From positions 1-34,927 of the forward strand of contig JAGCSE010000203.1 in the NCBI GenBank assembly GCA_017964325.1: a DNA stretch of 34,927 nt, written 5' to 3'. How positions within the stretch are numbered: the stretch's first letter is position 1; every line of letters begins with the position of its first letter. This DNA is from Victivallales bacterium. GTDB lineage: Bacteria > Verrucomicrobiota > Lentisphaeria > Oligosphaerales > Oligosphaeraceae. The notes below the pieces were generated by a model. That model saw only the letters and a list, made by a program, of their open reading frames with translations, searched no databases and was not told the DNA's origin. Shown one piece after another: positions 25,688-31,818 of this stretch. A program made the translations under genes and the position numbers.

Positions 25688-25711
25688 CCAAGGGCGGGAC
25701 GCCCTTGCTAC
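25688..25711 (-). repeat. REP-like hairpin, GTAG type, between trpG and trpD
   Basis: On the minus strand: GTAG, CAAGGGCG, loop TCC, CGCCCTTG, G. The 8-bp stem is perfect. It has the same layout as the GTAA units at 17429 and 21133, but two stem positions changed on both sides, so pairing is kept. It starts about 10 nt after the trpG stop. It would fold in the trp mRNA and could affect its stability. Confidence 0.7.
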
Positions 25712-25721
25712 CCCTATAGAT

Positions 25722-26300
25722 TTAATATTCTCCACGGCAACGATTAAGAAAATTCATCAACTGCTGGCGGCCAGCCTCCGTCATGATGGATTCCGGATGA
25801 TACTGGATGCCTTCGATCGGCAACTCCTTGTGGCGGACGCCCATGATTTCATCGTCTTCGGAGCGAGCCGTGATTTCAAGGCAGTCTGGCAGCGTGGCCT
25901 CTTCCAAGGCGAGCGAATGGTAGCGGACGGCTTTGAAATCCTGCGGGACATTCTGGAAGATGCCTTTGCCGTCATGGTGAATCGTGGAAAGCTTGCCGTG
26001 CATGATGCGTTTGGCGGAGACGACCTTCGCGCCAAAAGCGTGGCCGATGGCCTGATGGCCGAGGCAGACGCCGAGCATGGGAATGCGTCCCGCCGCCACA
26101 TGGATCAAATCAAGCATGCAGCCTGCGTTTTCCGGGCGGCTCGGGCCGGGGGAGAGCAGGATGCCGTCCGGCCGCATGGCCATGATGGCGGCTACGGATG
26201 TCTCGCGGTTGCGTTCCACCACCATCTCCGCGCCAAGGGAGCCCATCAGGTGGACGAGATTGTAAGTGAATGAATCATAATTGTCAAGAACGAAAATCAT
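25722..26300 (-). CDS. trpG: Anthranilate synthase glutamine amidotransferase subunit
   Basis: A 192-residue class I glutamine amidotransferase that feeds ammonia to TrpE. It has the oxyanion block LLSPGPSRPENAG (49-61), the nucleophile C79 in GVCLGHQAIG, and H168/E170 in GIQYHPESI. Its ATG overlaps the trpE stop as ATGA (4 nt), which suggests translational coupling for a 1:1 complex. PabA and TrpG look alike; the operon position supports tryptophan synthesis, though a dual role in folate synthesis is possible. Confidence 0.95.
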   Translation of the reverse strand: MIFVLDNYDSFTYNLVHLMGSLGAEMVVERNRETSVAAIMAMRPDGILLSPGPSRPENAGCMLDLIHVAAGRIPMLGVCLGHQAIGHAFGAKVVSAKRIMHGKLSTIHHDGKGIFQNVPQDFKAVRYHSLALEEATLPDCLEITARSEDDEIMGVRHKELPIEGIQYHPESIMTEAGRQQLMNFLNRCRGEY

Positions 26301-27775
26301 TTGAGGTTCCTCCCTGCGAATTCAACGCTTTTGAAAAGGGCTGCGGCTTTGTTGATGGTTTCTTGGTATTCGTTTGCGGGTATGGAGTCATAGACGATGC
26401 CCGCTCCCGCCTGCACATGAATCTTGCCGTTTCGTGCTTCCAATGTACGGATGGTGATGGCCATGTCCATGTTGCCGTCGTAACTGATGTATCCGACGCT
26501 TCCGCCGTATGCCCCGCGTGGTTTTGGCTCCAGTTCATGGATGATTTCCATGGCGCGGATTTTCGGCGCGCCCGAAAGTGTTCCAGCCGGGAAGGTGGTC
26601 GCCAAAAGATCGAAGGCGTCGTATTTCGGATCAAGCATGCCCTCCACGTCGCTGACGATGTGCATGACGTGTGAATATTTTTCGACCGCCATGAACGATT
26701 TGACCTGCACACTGCCGATGGCGGCTGTTCGGCCGATATCGTTTCGGGCCAAATCGACGAGCATGAGATGCTCCGCGCATTCCTTTTCATCATGGAGCAA
26801 TTCGTCCATGAGACGGCGGTCTTCAGCAGGTGTTGCGCCACGTTTGCGTGTTCCCGCAATGGGACGAACAGTGCTACGGCCATTTTCCAATTTGACAAGC
26901 GTCTCCGGCAACGAACCGACAAGCGTCTCTTCTCCCAGTTTGAGATAGAACATGTAGGGAGACGGATTGACCAGACGCAAGGCGCGATACATCAAAAACG
27001 GTGGGATGGAGGTTTCCGCACTAAAGCTCTGTGATGGAACGACCTGAATGATTTCCCCTTCCGTGATGTATTGCTTGGCTTTTTCAACCATCTGCTCAAA
27101 ATATTCACGAGTCATCTCAGGCTTCAGATGGACTTCTTCTTCCTTTTCCAACTTAATATGCTTGACAACAGGCGTTTGGATGCGATCAACAAGCGCCGCC
27201 ACGCGTTTTTCACCAGCGGCAAAGGCCGCGCGATGGTTGCCGAAATTGTCAAGATGGATGTTGACGATAACCATCATCGTGTGGCGCATGTTGTCGAAGG
27301 CGATGATCTCGTCCGTCAGCATGAAGGCGCAAACAGGAATGTCCAACGCCGATTTTGGTTCAGGCAATTTTTCAAACATATTGACTGCTTCATAGCAGCA
27401 GTAGCCGATGGCACCGCCAGGCAGTGGCGGCAGCAATGGATCGCGGACGACTTTCTTGCCGGAGACCAACGCGCGGAGGGCGTCCAGCGGAAATTTGTCG
27501 TATTTCAGTCGTAATCGCTGGCCTGCTACAAGCATGAATGGTTCTCCGTCCTCCACAATGAACATCCCATGCGGATGGACACCCAAAAACGAATAGCGGC
27601 CAAATTTCTCACTGTTTTCAACGCTTTCCATCAGGCAGACATTTTCATCATCGACGAATCGCTCCAAAACCGACACAGGCGTCTCCATGTCCGCCGGAAG
27701 TTCCTGAAACACAGGAACAATCACACCTTTTTCCGCTAACTGCTCAAATCTCTGGTAATCTGTTTTCCTCATCAT
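26297..27775 (-). CDS. trpE: Anthranilate synthase component I
   Basis: A 492-residue chorismate-utilising enzyme that makes anthranilate from chorismate with TrpG. Motifs include PIAGTRKRG, MLVDLARNDIGR, TLSGAPKIRAMEII and GAYGGSVGYISYDGNMD. An N-terminal CLMESVENSEKFGRYSFLG block resembles the LLES motif of the tryptophan feedback site, so the enzyme is probably inhibited by Trp. Two adjacent ATGs (27775, 27772) follow GGGAG at 8-nt spacing; an upstream TTG would read through the terminator tail and is unlikely. The gene starts 32 nt after the attenuator terminator. Confidence 0.97.
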   Translation of the reverse strand: MMRKTDYQRFEQLAEKGVIVPVFQELPADMETPVSVLERFVDDENVCLMESVENSEKFGRYSFLGVHPHGMFIVEDGEPFMLVAGQRLRLKYDKFPLDALRALVSGKKVVRDPLLPPLPGGAIGYCCYEAVNMFEKLPEPKSALDIPVCAFMLTDEIIAFDNMRHTMMVIVNIHLDNFGNHRAAFAAGEKRVAALVDRIQTPVVKHIKLEKEEEVHLKPEMTREYFEQMVEKAKQYITEGEIIQVVPSQSFSAETSIPPFLMYRALRLVNPSPYMFYLKLGEETLVGSLPETLVKLENGRSTVRPIAGTRKRGATPAEDRRLMDELLHDEKECAEHLMLVDLARNDIGRTAAIGSVQVKSFMAVEKYSHVMHIVSDVEGMLDPKYDAFDLLATTFPAGTLSGAPKIRAMEIIHELEPKPRGAYGGSVGYISYDGNMDMAITIRTLEARNGKIHVQAGAGIVYDSIPANEYQETINKAAALFKSVEFAGRNLK

Positions 27776-27806
27776 GGCTTTTTCTCCCGTTGACTGAAAT
27801 GGACAC

Positions 27807-27843
27807 AAAAAAAAGACGGACTGGCATGGCCAATCCGTCTTTA
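27807..27843 (-). terminator. trp attenuator terminator (3:4 hairpin)
   Basis: On the minus strand AAAGACGGATTGGC pairs with GCCAGTCCGTCTTT (14 bp, one T-G wobble) around a CAT loop, and a run of eight T, counting those in the stem, completes it. It lies between the leader peptide and trpE, the position expected for regulated early termination. Confidence 0.9.
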
Positions 27844-27922
27844 CACTTGTTTTTCGGGTTTATTTTACCCGCACAAAATCAAACCACAAGGTAACGCGGC
27901 GTTGGCCATCGTTGGCCACGCC
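27827..27922 (-). promoter_or_regulatory. trp leader RNA: pause hairpin and antiterminator
   Basis: Three segments compete. Strand 1 (27913-27922, GGCGTGGCCA on the minus strand) overlaps the Trp codons and pairs with strand 2 (27898-27908, TGGCCAACGCC) as a 1:2 hairpin with one bulge. Strand 2 contains TGGCCAA, the complement of TTGGCCA at 27827-27833, which is part of the terminator's left arm (strand 3). A ribosome stalled on the Trp codons would cover strand 1 and free strand 2 to pair with strand 3, preventing termination. The pairings are read directly from the sequence; the mechanism follows the established E. coli trp attenuation model. Confidence 0.8.
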
Positions 27923-27962
27923 ACCACCAAGCTTGTGATTGAATTGTGAGGTTCGTGTTCAT
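27879..27962 (-). CDS. trpL: trp operon leader peptide
   Basis: A 27-codon open frame upstream of trpE. It starts MNTNLTIQSQ and continues AWWWRGQRWP; Trp codons are residues 12, 13, 14 and 19, followed by TPRYLVV and TGA. Four Trp codons in 27, three of them adjacent, are very unlikely by chance and sit exactly over strand 1 of the leader RNA. No strong ribosome binding site is visible before the ATG. The peptide itself has no expected function; its translation speed senses charged tRNA-Trp. Confidence 0.88.
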   Translation of the reverse strand: MNTNLTIQSQAWWWRGQRWPTPRYLVV

Positions 27963-27998
27963 TATGTCTTGTTGTTGTTTTGATTGGAAACTACAACA

Positions 27999-28026
27999 AA
28001 AATAAACAGAGATTTTGAAAATTCAA
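27999..28026 (-). promoter_or_regulatory. Candidate promoter of the trp operon
   Basis: TTGAAT and TATTTT are separated by 16 nt, with the -10 ending 36 nt before the leader ATG. The match to consensus is loose and the surrounding spacer is AT-rich. Further upstream an A7/T7 hairpin (about 28040-28060) may end the sialidase transcript. Confidence 0.3.
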
Positions 28027-28084
28027 ATAATTGTTTGAGAAAAAAATCACTTTTTTTCAGAGGATGTATTATATATATAGTAGC

Positions 28085-29215
28085 TCAAACAGGATTAGAT
28101 TTGCTGACAAGCCGTCTCAGCCAGGAGGTCGGCGTGACGAGTTTGCCCGCGATAATGTCGTCTTCCGTAATGCGATGCATGAAGACATAGCCGCCTGCAC
28201 GCCTCGCGAAATCATGGATGATGTAGATGGAGCCGTCTGGCGCCTGCTTGCCGTCCGGATAGGCGACGTCATGATCGACTGGATCCAATGTGAGGGCGTA
28301 TGGCCACGTCTTGCCGTCGTCTTTCGACAGCCAGGCGGTCATTTTCGCTCGTTTGGTGTCGCTGTCGTTGTTGACGAGCAGGAGGTTGCCCGACTGGAGA
28401 CGGCGAATGAAGAAACGCGAATCAGGCCCTTTGATGTTTGAAAGGACAGGTTTTGACCATGTGAAGCCTTTGTCATACGAGCGGCTGATGGCGACGCCTT
28501 TATGGACACGCATATAGCAGACGAGACTGCCGTCATTGTGTTCGACATAGATGTGTTCATCAAACGTCGCGGTTGCGCCGCCCTCAATGTCGTGCATATC
28601 CACGAAGCCACGATATTGGAACGACTTGCCTTCATCCGTCGAGACGACCATCCATGCGCCTTGCACGACATTGAGCGACTCATGCTTGCGATATTTATCA
28701 CCCGTCCAGACGGAGCACGGAAAGGCCCATGTGCCGTCGGAGAGGACGGTCGGTTTGTCCATCATGACGCCGTTGGAGATGCGTCGCGGCGACGTGAAGC
28801 GGAAGTCCGCCGGATCGTCGTCCGGATTTTCGAGTTCGGATATCCATGTTCCGACGATGCCGTCCCAAACGTCCCAGCTGCCGCTTTCGCCGCCGCAGCC
28901 CTGCCCCCAGATCCAGAAGAACTTGCCGTTCGGGGCGATCCACAAATTGGAATCGAAGGCGCGGACATCCGGATGGGGCGGATCGACGACGGCGACGGCA
29001 TCGGACCACGTCTTGCCGTCGTCGTCGCTGACGACCATCATGACGTAATTGTCACGGCATTCCGTCGTTCCGCCCGCATACCAGACGGCGAAGAGCCGTC
29101 CTTTGGCGGTGCGTTCCATGCTGGGGATGCCCTGATGGGTGCGGAGTTCGGCGGCGGCGTGCGGGCCGGGCTTCGTGACGGGCACGGGATCAAGGGAAGC
29201 GTAGGTGAAATTCAT
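28085..29215 (-). CDS. BNR/Asp-box exo-sialidase-like protein
   Basis: A 376-residue six-bladed propeller of the sialidase superfamily. Asp-box (SxDxGxTW) repeats are VSDDDGKTW, VSTDEGKSF, SYDKGFTW and LSKDDGKTW. An early ARG-triad candidate is HQGIPSMERTAKGRLFAVWYAGG, and further arginines occur at SRFFIRR. Enzymes of this kind release terminal sialic acid or related sugars, but the substrate is inferred. Starting at the ATG at 29215 gives no signal peptide and no Shine-Dalgarno. A GTG at 29332 would prepend 39 residues, including a hydrophobic VSLLSLVSLVSLLSLLP encoded by a 9-bp tandem repeat, which could act as an export signal. The esterase gene lies upstream on the same strand. Confidence 0.8.
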   Translation of the reverse strand: MNFTYASLDPVPVTKPGPHAAAELRTHQGIPSMERTAKGRLFAVWYAGGTTECRDNYVMMVVSDDDGKTWSDAVAVVDPPHPDVRAFDSNLWIAPNGKFFWIWGQGCGGESGSWDVWDGIVGTWISELENPDDDPADFRFTSPRRISNGVMMDKPTVLSDGTWAFPCSVWTGDKYRKHESLNVVQGAWMVVSTDEGKSFQYRGFVDMHDIEGGATATFDEHIYVEHNDGSLVCYMRVHKGVAISRSYDKGFTWSKPVLSNIKGPDSRFFIRRLQSGNLLLVNNDSDTKRAKMTAWLSKDDGKTWPYALTLDPVDHDVAYPDGKQAPDGSIYIIHDFARRAGGYVFMHRITEDDIIAGKLVTPTSWLRRLVSKSNPV

Positions 29216-29221
29216 GGGAAG

Positions 29222-29266
29222 AAGGGATAAAAGCGATACAAGGGATACAAGGGATAAAAGTGATAC
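29222..29266. repeat. Five tandem 9-bp repeats in front of the sialidase gene
   Basis: Units are AAGGGATAA, AAGCGATAC, AAGGGATAC, AAGGGATAA and AAGTGATAC on the plus strand. On the minus strand they read as Leu-Val/Leu-Ser triplets in frame with the sialidase. A gain or loss of one unit changes the frame by three codons without a shift. Confidence 0.75.
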
Positions 29267-29298
29267 AAGGAAAAAGCGATAGAAAATGTGGGAAGCCA

Positions 29299-29348
29299 CA
29301 CAGGATTGCGCCCTTCCCGATGCCGGTCGCACAGGATTGCGCCCCTCC
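29299..29348. repeat. Pair of 19-bp direct repeats after the esterase gene
   Basis: CACAGGATTGCGCCC(T/C)TCC occurs at 29299-29317 and 29330-29348, 31 nt apart. On the minus strand one copy folds as GGGAAG..CGC / GTG..CTTCCC. The array begins 5 nt after the esterase stop codon, as the other hairpin elements in this window do after their genes. Confidence 0.65.
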
Positions 29349-29353
29349 AGATA

Positions 29354-30109
29354 TCATTTGATGCCAAGGTTCTTGGCGTGGAATTCGATGGCTTCACGGA
29401 TGTGGGTGTCCCAGAAGTCCCAGTTGTGGTTGCCCGGATATTCATTGTATTCATGCTCAATGCCGAGCTTCTTGAGGAAGGCGGAATATTCGCGGGCTTG
29501 CGGGAGAAGCCAGTCTTCGGTGCCGTGGTCGATTTTGACTTTCGGGACAAGACCGGTTTTCAGGCATTCCTCCGTGGCGGTGAACAAGTCGAACGGGCCG
29601 CCCGTGTCCTTTTCGCCGACCATCGCCCTGTATTCTGCTTCGCGGCCGGGCGTGCTGAATTCGTATTTCACATGGCCGTAGGTCAGGCAGCCGGAATGGC
29701 AGTTGACGGAGCAGTAGCGGCCCGGATTGCCCATGGCGAGACGCAGGGCGCCGTAGCCGCCCATGGAGAGGCCGCCGATGGCGCGGCCGTTGCCGTCCGT
29801 GCGGGCGTGGAATGTCTTTTCGATGAAATCAGGCAGCTCCTTGGCGATATGTTCGCCCCAATGCGGGCCTTGGGCGTGGTCGGTGTAGAAGCCGCGGCCG
29901 CCGTCGGGCATGACGACGATGAGCGGTAGCCCCGCGACATAGCATTCGATGCGTGTGCGGCGCATCCAGATAGTGTTGTCGTCGGAAAGGCCATGAAGGA
30001 GATAGAAGACCGGATACGGGCCTTTGACATCCGTGTCCGGCAGAAGGACCCATGTGTTGACGGCTTTGCCGAGGACGTTGCTGAACCAGTGCAGATCGCA
30101 GAATGACAT
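29354..30109 (-). CDS. Alpha/beta-hydrolase esterase (esterase D / acetylesterase type)
   Basis: A 251-residue serine hydrolase. The oxyanion region is YLLHGLSDDNTIW (37-49) and the nucleophile is S115 in IGGLSMGGYGALRLA. The acid is probably Asp in HGTEDWLLPQ and the histidine is in YPGNHNWDFWDTHI. The family includes tributyrin, feruloyl and carbohydrate acetyl esterases and S-formylglutathione hydrolase. No signal peptide is present, so it acts in the cytoplasm unless exported by another route. AGGGAG lies 7 nt before the ATG. Its place upstream of a sialidase on the same strand suggests de-acylation of sugars (inference). Confidence 0.88.
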   Translation of the reverse strand: MSFCDLHWFSNVLGKAVNTWVLLPDTDVKGPYPVFYLLHGLSDDNTIWMRRTRIECYVAGLPLIVVMPDGGRGFYTDHAQGPHWGEHIAKELPDFIEKTFHARTDGNGRAIGGLSMGGYGALRLAMGNPGRYCSVNCHSGCLTYGHVKYEFSTPGREAEYRAMVGEKDTGGPFDLFTATEECLKTGLVPKVKIDHGTEDWLLPQAREYSAFLKKLGIEHEYNEYPGNHNWDFWDTHIREAIEFHAKNLGIK

Positions 30110-30225
30110 GATGCGCTCCCTATTTTTTTATGGTTGGTTTGCTTGCGAAAGATGAAGTTGGAGATAATCTAGAATAAGAACAGGAGTTTTCAACAAAAAA
30201 GCAAAAATGTTTTAGGAGAAGTACG

Positions 30226-31098
30226 ATGAAAATCATTGACGCGCATAACCATCCGGACTGGCACGGCCACAATCTTGAACGGTTTCTGGCAAACATGGAT
30301 CAATACGGCATTTCCAAGACATGGCTTTTCAGCTGGGAATGCGAACGGAACGAATATTCGGAATCGACGGAGGCCGTGATTCCCGCGCCCGTTCTCGGCA
30401 CGACGACGGGCCCGATTCCTTTCGCGCGCTGCCTCTCCTACGTGGAACGCGCCCCCGAACGCTTCATTCTTGGCTATGCTCCGGACGCGCGTGACCCGCA
30501 GGCCTCCCGCAAGCTGAAGGCCGCCCATGACATCTACGGCGCAAAGTGCTGCGGCGAAGTCAAATGCCGCGTCATGTACGACAATCCGGACTGCCTGCGG
30601 CTGTTCCGCACGGCGGGCGATCTCGGCATGCCCGTCACCCTCCATTTCGACTACGACTTCCAGCCGACGCTGAACCATCCGCGCACGGAATGGTGGGGCG
30701 GCAACATCGACACGCTGGAAAATGTCCTGAAGGCCTGCCCGGACACGACGTTTTTAGGCCACGCCCCTGGCTTCTGGGTCCATATTTCCGACGACGATAT
30801 TTGGAAGATGGCCCGTTATCCGAAACCGGGCACACCTGTCGTGCGTGAAGGGCGCATTCCGAAGCTGCTGCGGAAATATCCAAACTTGTATTGCGACATT
30901 TCAGCAGGCTCCGGCAATCTCGCGTTGAGCCGCGATCCTGAATACGCTGTCGAATTTCTGACGGAATTCCAAGACCGCATCTGCTATGCGCGCGACTATT
31001 TCGACAACGTCCACCAGACGTTCCTGAATTCTTTGAATCTGCCGCAGGAGATCCTGCAGAAGATCTACGCAGGCAATGCGGAAAGGCTGGTGAATTGA
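30226..31098 (+). CDS. Amidohydrolase family 2 (metal-dependent TIM-barrel hydrolase or decarboxylase)
   Basis: A 290-residue protein. It opens with MKIIDAHNHPDWHGHN, whose H7-x-H9 is the first metal pair. Later histidines in VTLHFDYDF and FLGHAPGFW, and an acidic residue in CYARDYFDNVH, complete the usual site. WGGNIDTLENVLKACPDTTFLGHAPG and YPNLYCDISAGSGNLALSRD are typical of amidohydrolase-2 proteins in PVC genomes. The substrate is unknown. AGGAG precedes the ATG. It is divergent from the esterase and its stop lies 1 nt from the end of the convergent doc gene. Confidence 0.88.
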   Translation: MKIIDAHNHPDWHGHNLERFLANMDQYGISKTWLFSWECERNEYSESTEAVIPAPVLGTTTGPIPFARCLSYVERAPERFILGYAPDARDPQASRKLKAAHDIYGAKCCGEVKCRVMYDNPDCLRLFRTAGDLGMPVTLHFDYDFQPTLNHPRTEWWGGNIDTLENVLKACPDTTFLGHAPGFWVHISDDDIWKMARYPKPGTPVVREGRIPKLLRKYPNLYCDISAGSGNLALSRDPEYAVEFLTEFQDRICYARDYFDNVHQTFLNSLNLPQEILQKIYAGNAERLVN

Positions 31099-31099
31099 T

Positions 31100-31504
31100 T
31101 CACTGCGGCCGCGTCTGCGAGCAATGGTTCTTCAAGAACTCTGTAATGGCGGGTTTCGCCATTTTACTTGAAGCGACTTGAAGAACCATCGTCGTGAAAT
31201 CTTCATCCGTGGCATTAAATTCAACTCCGTTGACATCAAGAAACACGATTGCCGCCATTGCGCCTGTCCGCTTGTTTCCATCAATGAAAGGATGGTTTTC
31301 CACAAGATGAAACAAGTAGGCGGCGGCCATTTCGTAAATGTCTTTATGGAGCATGACGCCACCGAAGGACATCTGCGGCATGGCGACTGCTGATTTGAGC
31401 AGATTGAGATCCCTGATGCCAGAACTTCCACCAAAATGCACCAATTGGTAGAGGTGAATTTCCAAAACATCTGCCAACGTGAGAAATACCGGCTGATCTG
31501 TCAT
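31100..31504 (-). CDS. doc: Fic/Doc family toxin of a toxin-antitoxin pair
   Basis: A 134-residue Doc-type protein. The active-site loop is HPFIDGNKRTG (71-81), with the Doc form (A/G)NKR rather than the GNGR of AMP-transferring Fic proteins. Known Doc toxins phosphorylate EF-Tu and halt translation. The N-terminal LTLADVLEIHLYQLVHFGGSSGIRDLNLLKSAVAMP is the characteristic Doc start. It overlaps the antitoxin gene by 4 nt (ATGA), consistent with coupled translation. Complete, with no disrupted motif. Confidence 0.92.
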   Translation of the reverse strand: MTDQPVFLTLADVLEIHLYQLVHFGGSSGIRDLNLLKSAVAMPQMSFGGVMLHKDIYEMAAAYLFHLVENHPFIDGNKRTGAMAAIVFLDVNGVEFNATDEDFTTMVLQVASSKMAKPAITEFLKNHCSQTRPQ

Positions 31505-31728
31505 TTGGCCAGTTCCTCGAAAGATTTGCGATAGCGTTTTCCAATACGCTCAATGGAAGCGTGTGTCGCCGTCAGTTGTGCTTCGTCCCGTACAGGTGTC
31601 AGAATCAGCGCCGTTCCATCCGTGGTTATATCGAATGTCGTGTTGATATCCGCATTGAGGAGCTCAAGTATCGGGCGTTCGATGACAAGAGCGGCGCTAT
31701 TTCCATGACGTGTAAGCGTTTTCAGCAT
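31501..31728 (-). CDS. AbrB/MazE-type antitoxin
   Basis: A 75-residue swapped-hairpin DNA-binding protein (MLKTLTRHGNSAALVIERPILELLNADINTTFDITTDGTALILTPV). The C-terminal 25 residues are charged and helical (HASIERIGKRYRKSFEELAK) and probably wrap the toxin. The partner is Doc instead of the classical Phd-Doc pairing; AbrB-like antitoxins with Fic/Doc toxins are known from other bacteria. AAAGGAAC lies about 7 nt before the ATG. It likely represses its own operon through the dyad at 31751-31773. Confidence 0.88.
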   Translation of the reverse strand: MLKTLTRHGNSAALVIERPILELLNADINTTFDITTDGTALILTPVRDEAQLTATHASIERIGKRYRKSFEELAK

Positions 31729-31750
31729 AGATAAGTTCCTTTTCTAATTT

Positions 31751-31773
31751 TTGTTATCACAATGTTGTTACAA
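31751..31773. promoter_or_regulatory. Candidate operator of the AbrB-doc operon
   Basis: An imperfect palindrome (TTGTTA..ACA at the left, TGT..TTACAA at the right) centred about 34 nt upstream of the antitoxin start. Autoregulatory toxin-antitoxin operons carry such dyads at this position. Assigned by position and symmetry only. Confidence 0.35.
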
Positions 31774-31818
31774 AGATAATACGAAGGCCCACAATTGCAA
31801 CACGTGATACAAAAAAAT

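Noticed and set aside
27893..27922. A diverged REP-like unit (GTAACGCGGCG...) upstream of trpE
   Set aside because: The bases are explained by the trp leader peptide and its 1:2 hairpin; the resemblance to GTAACGACGG is limited to the first few bases.
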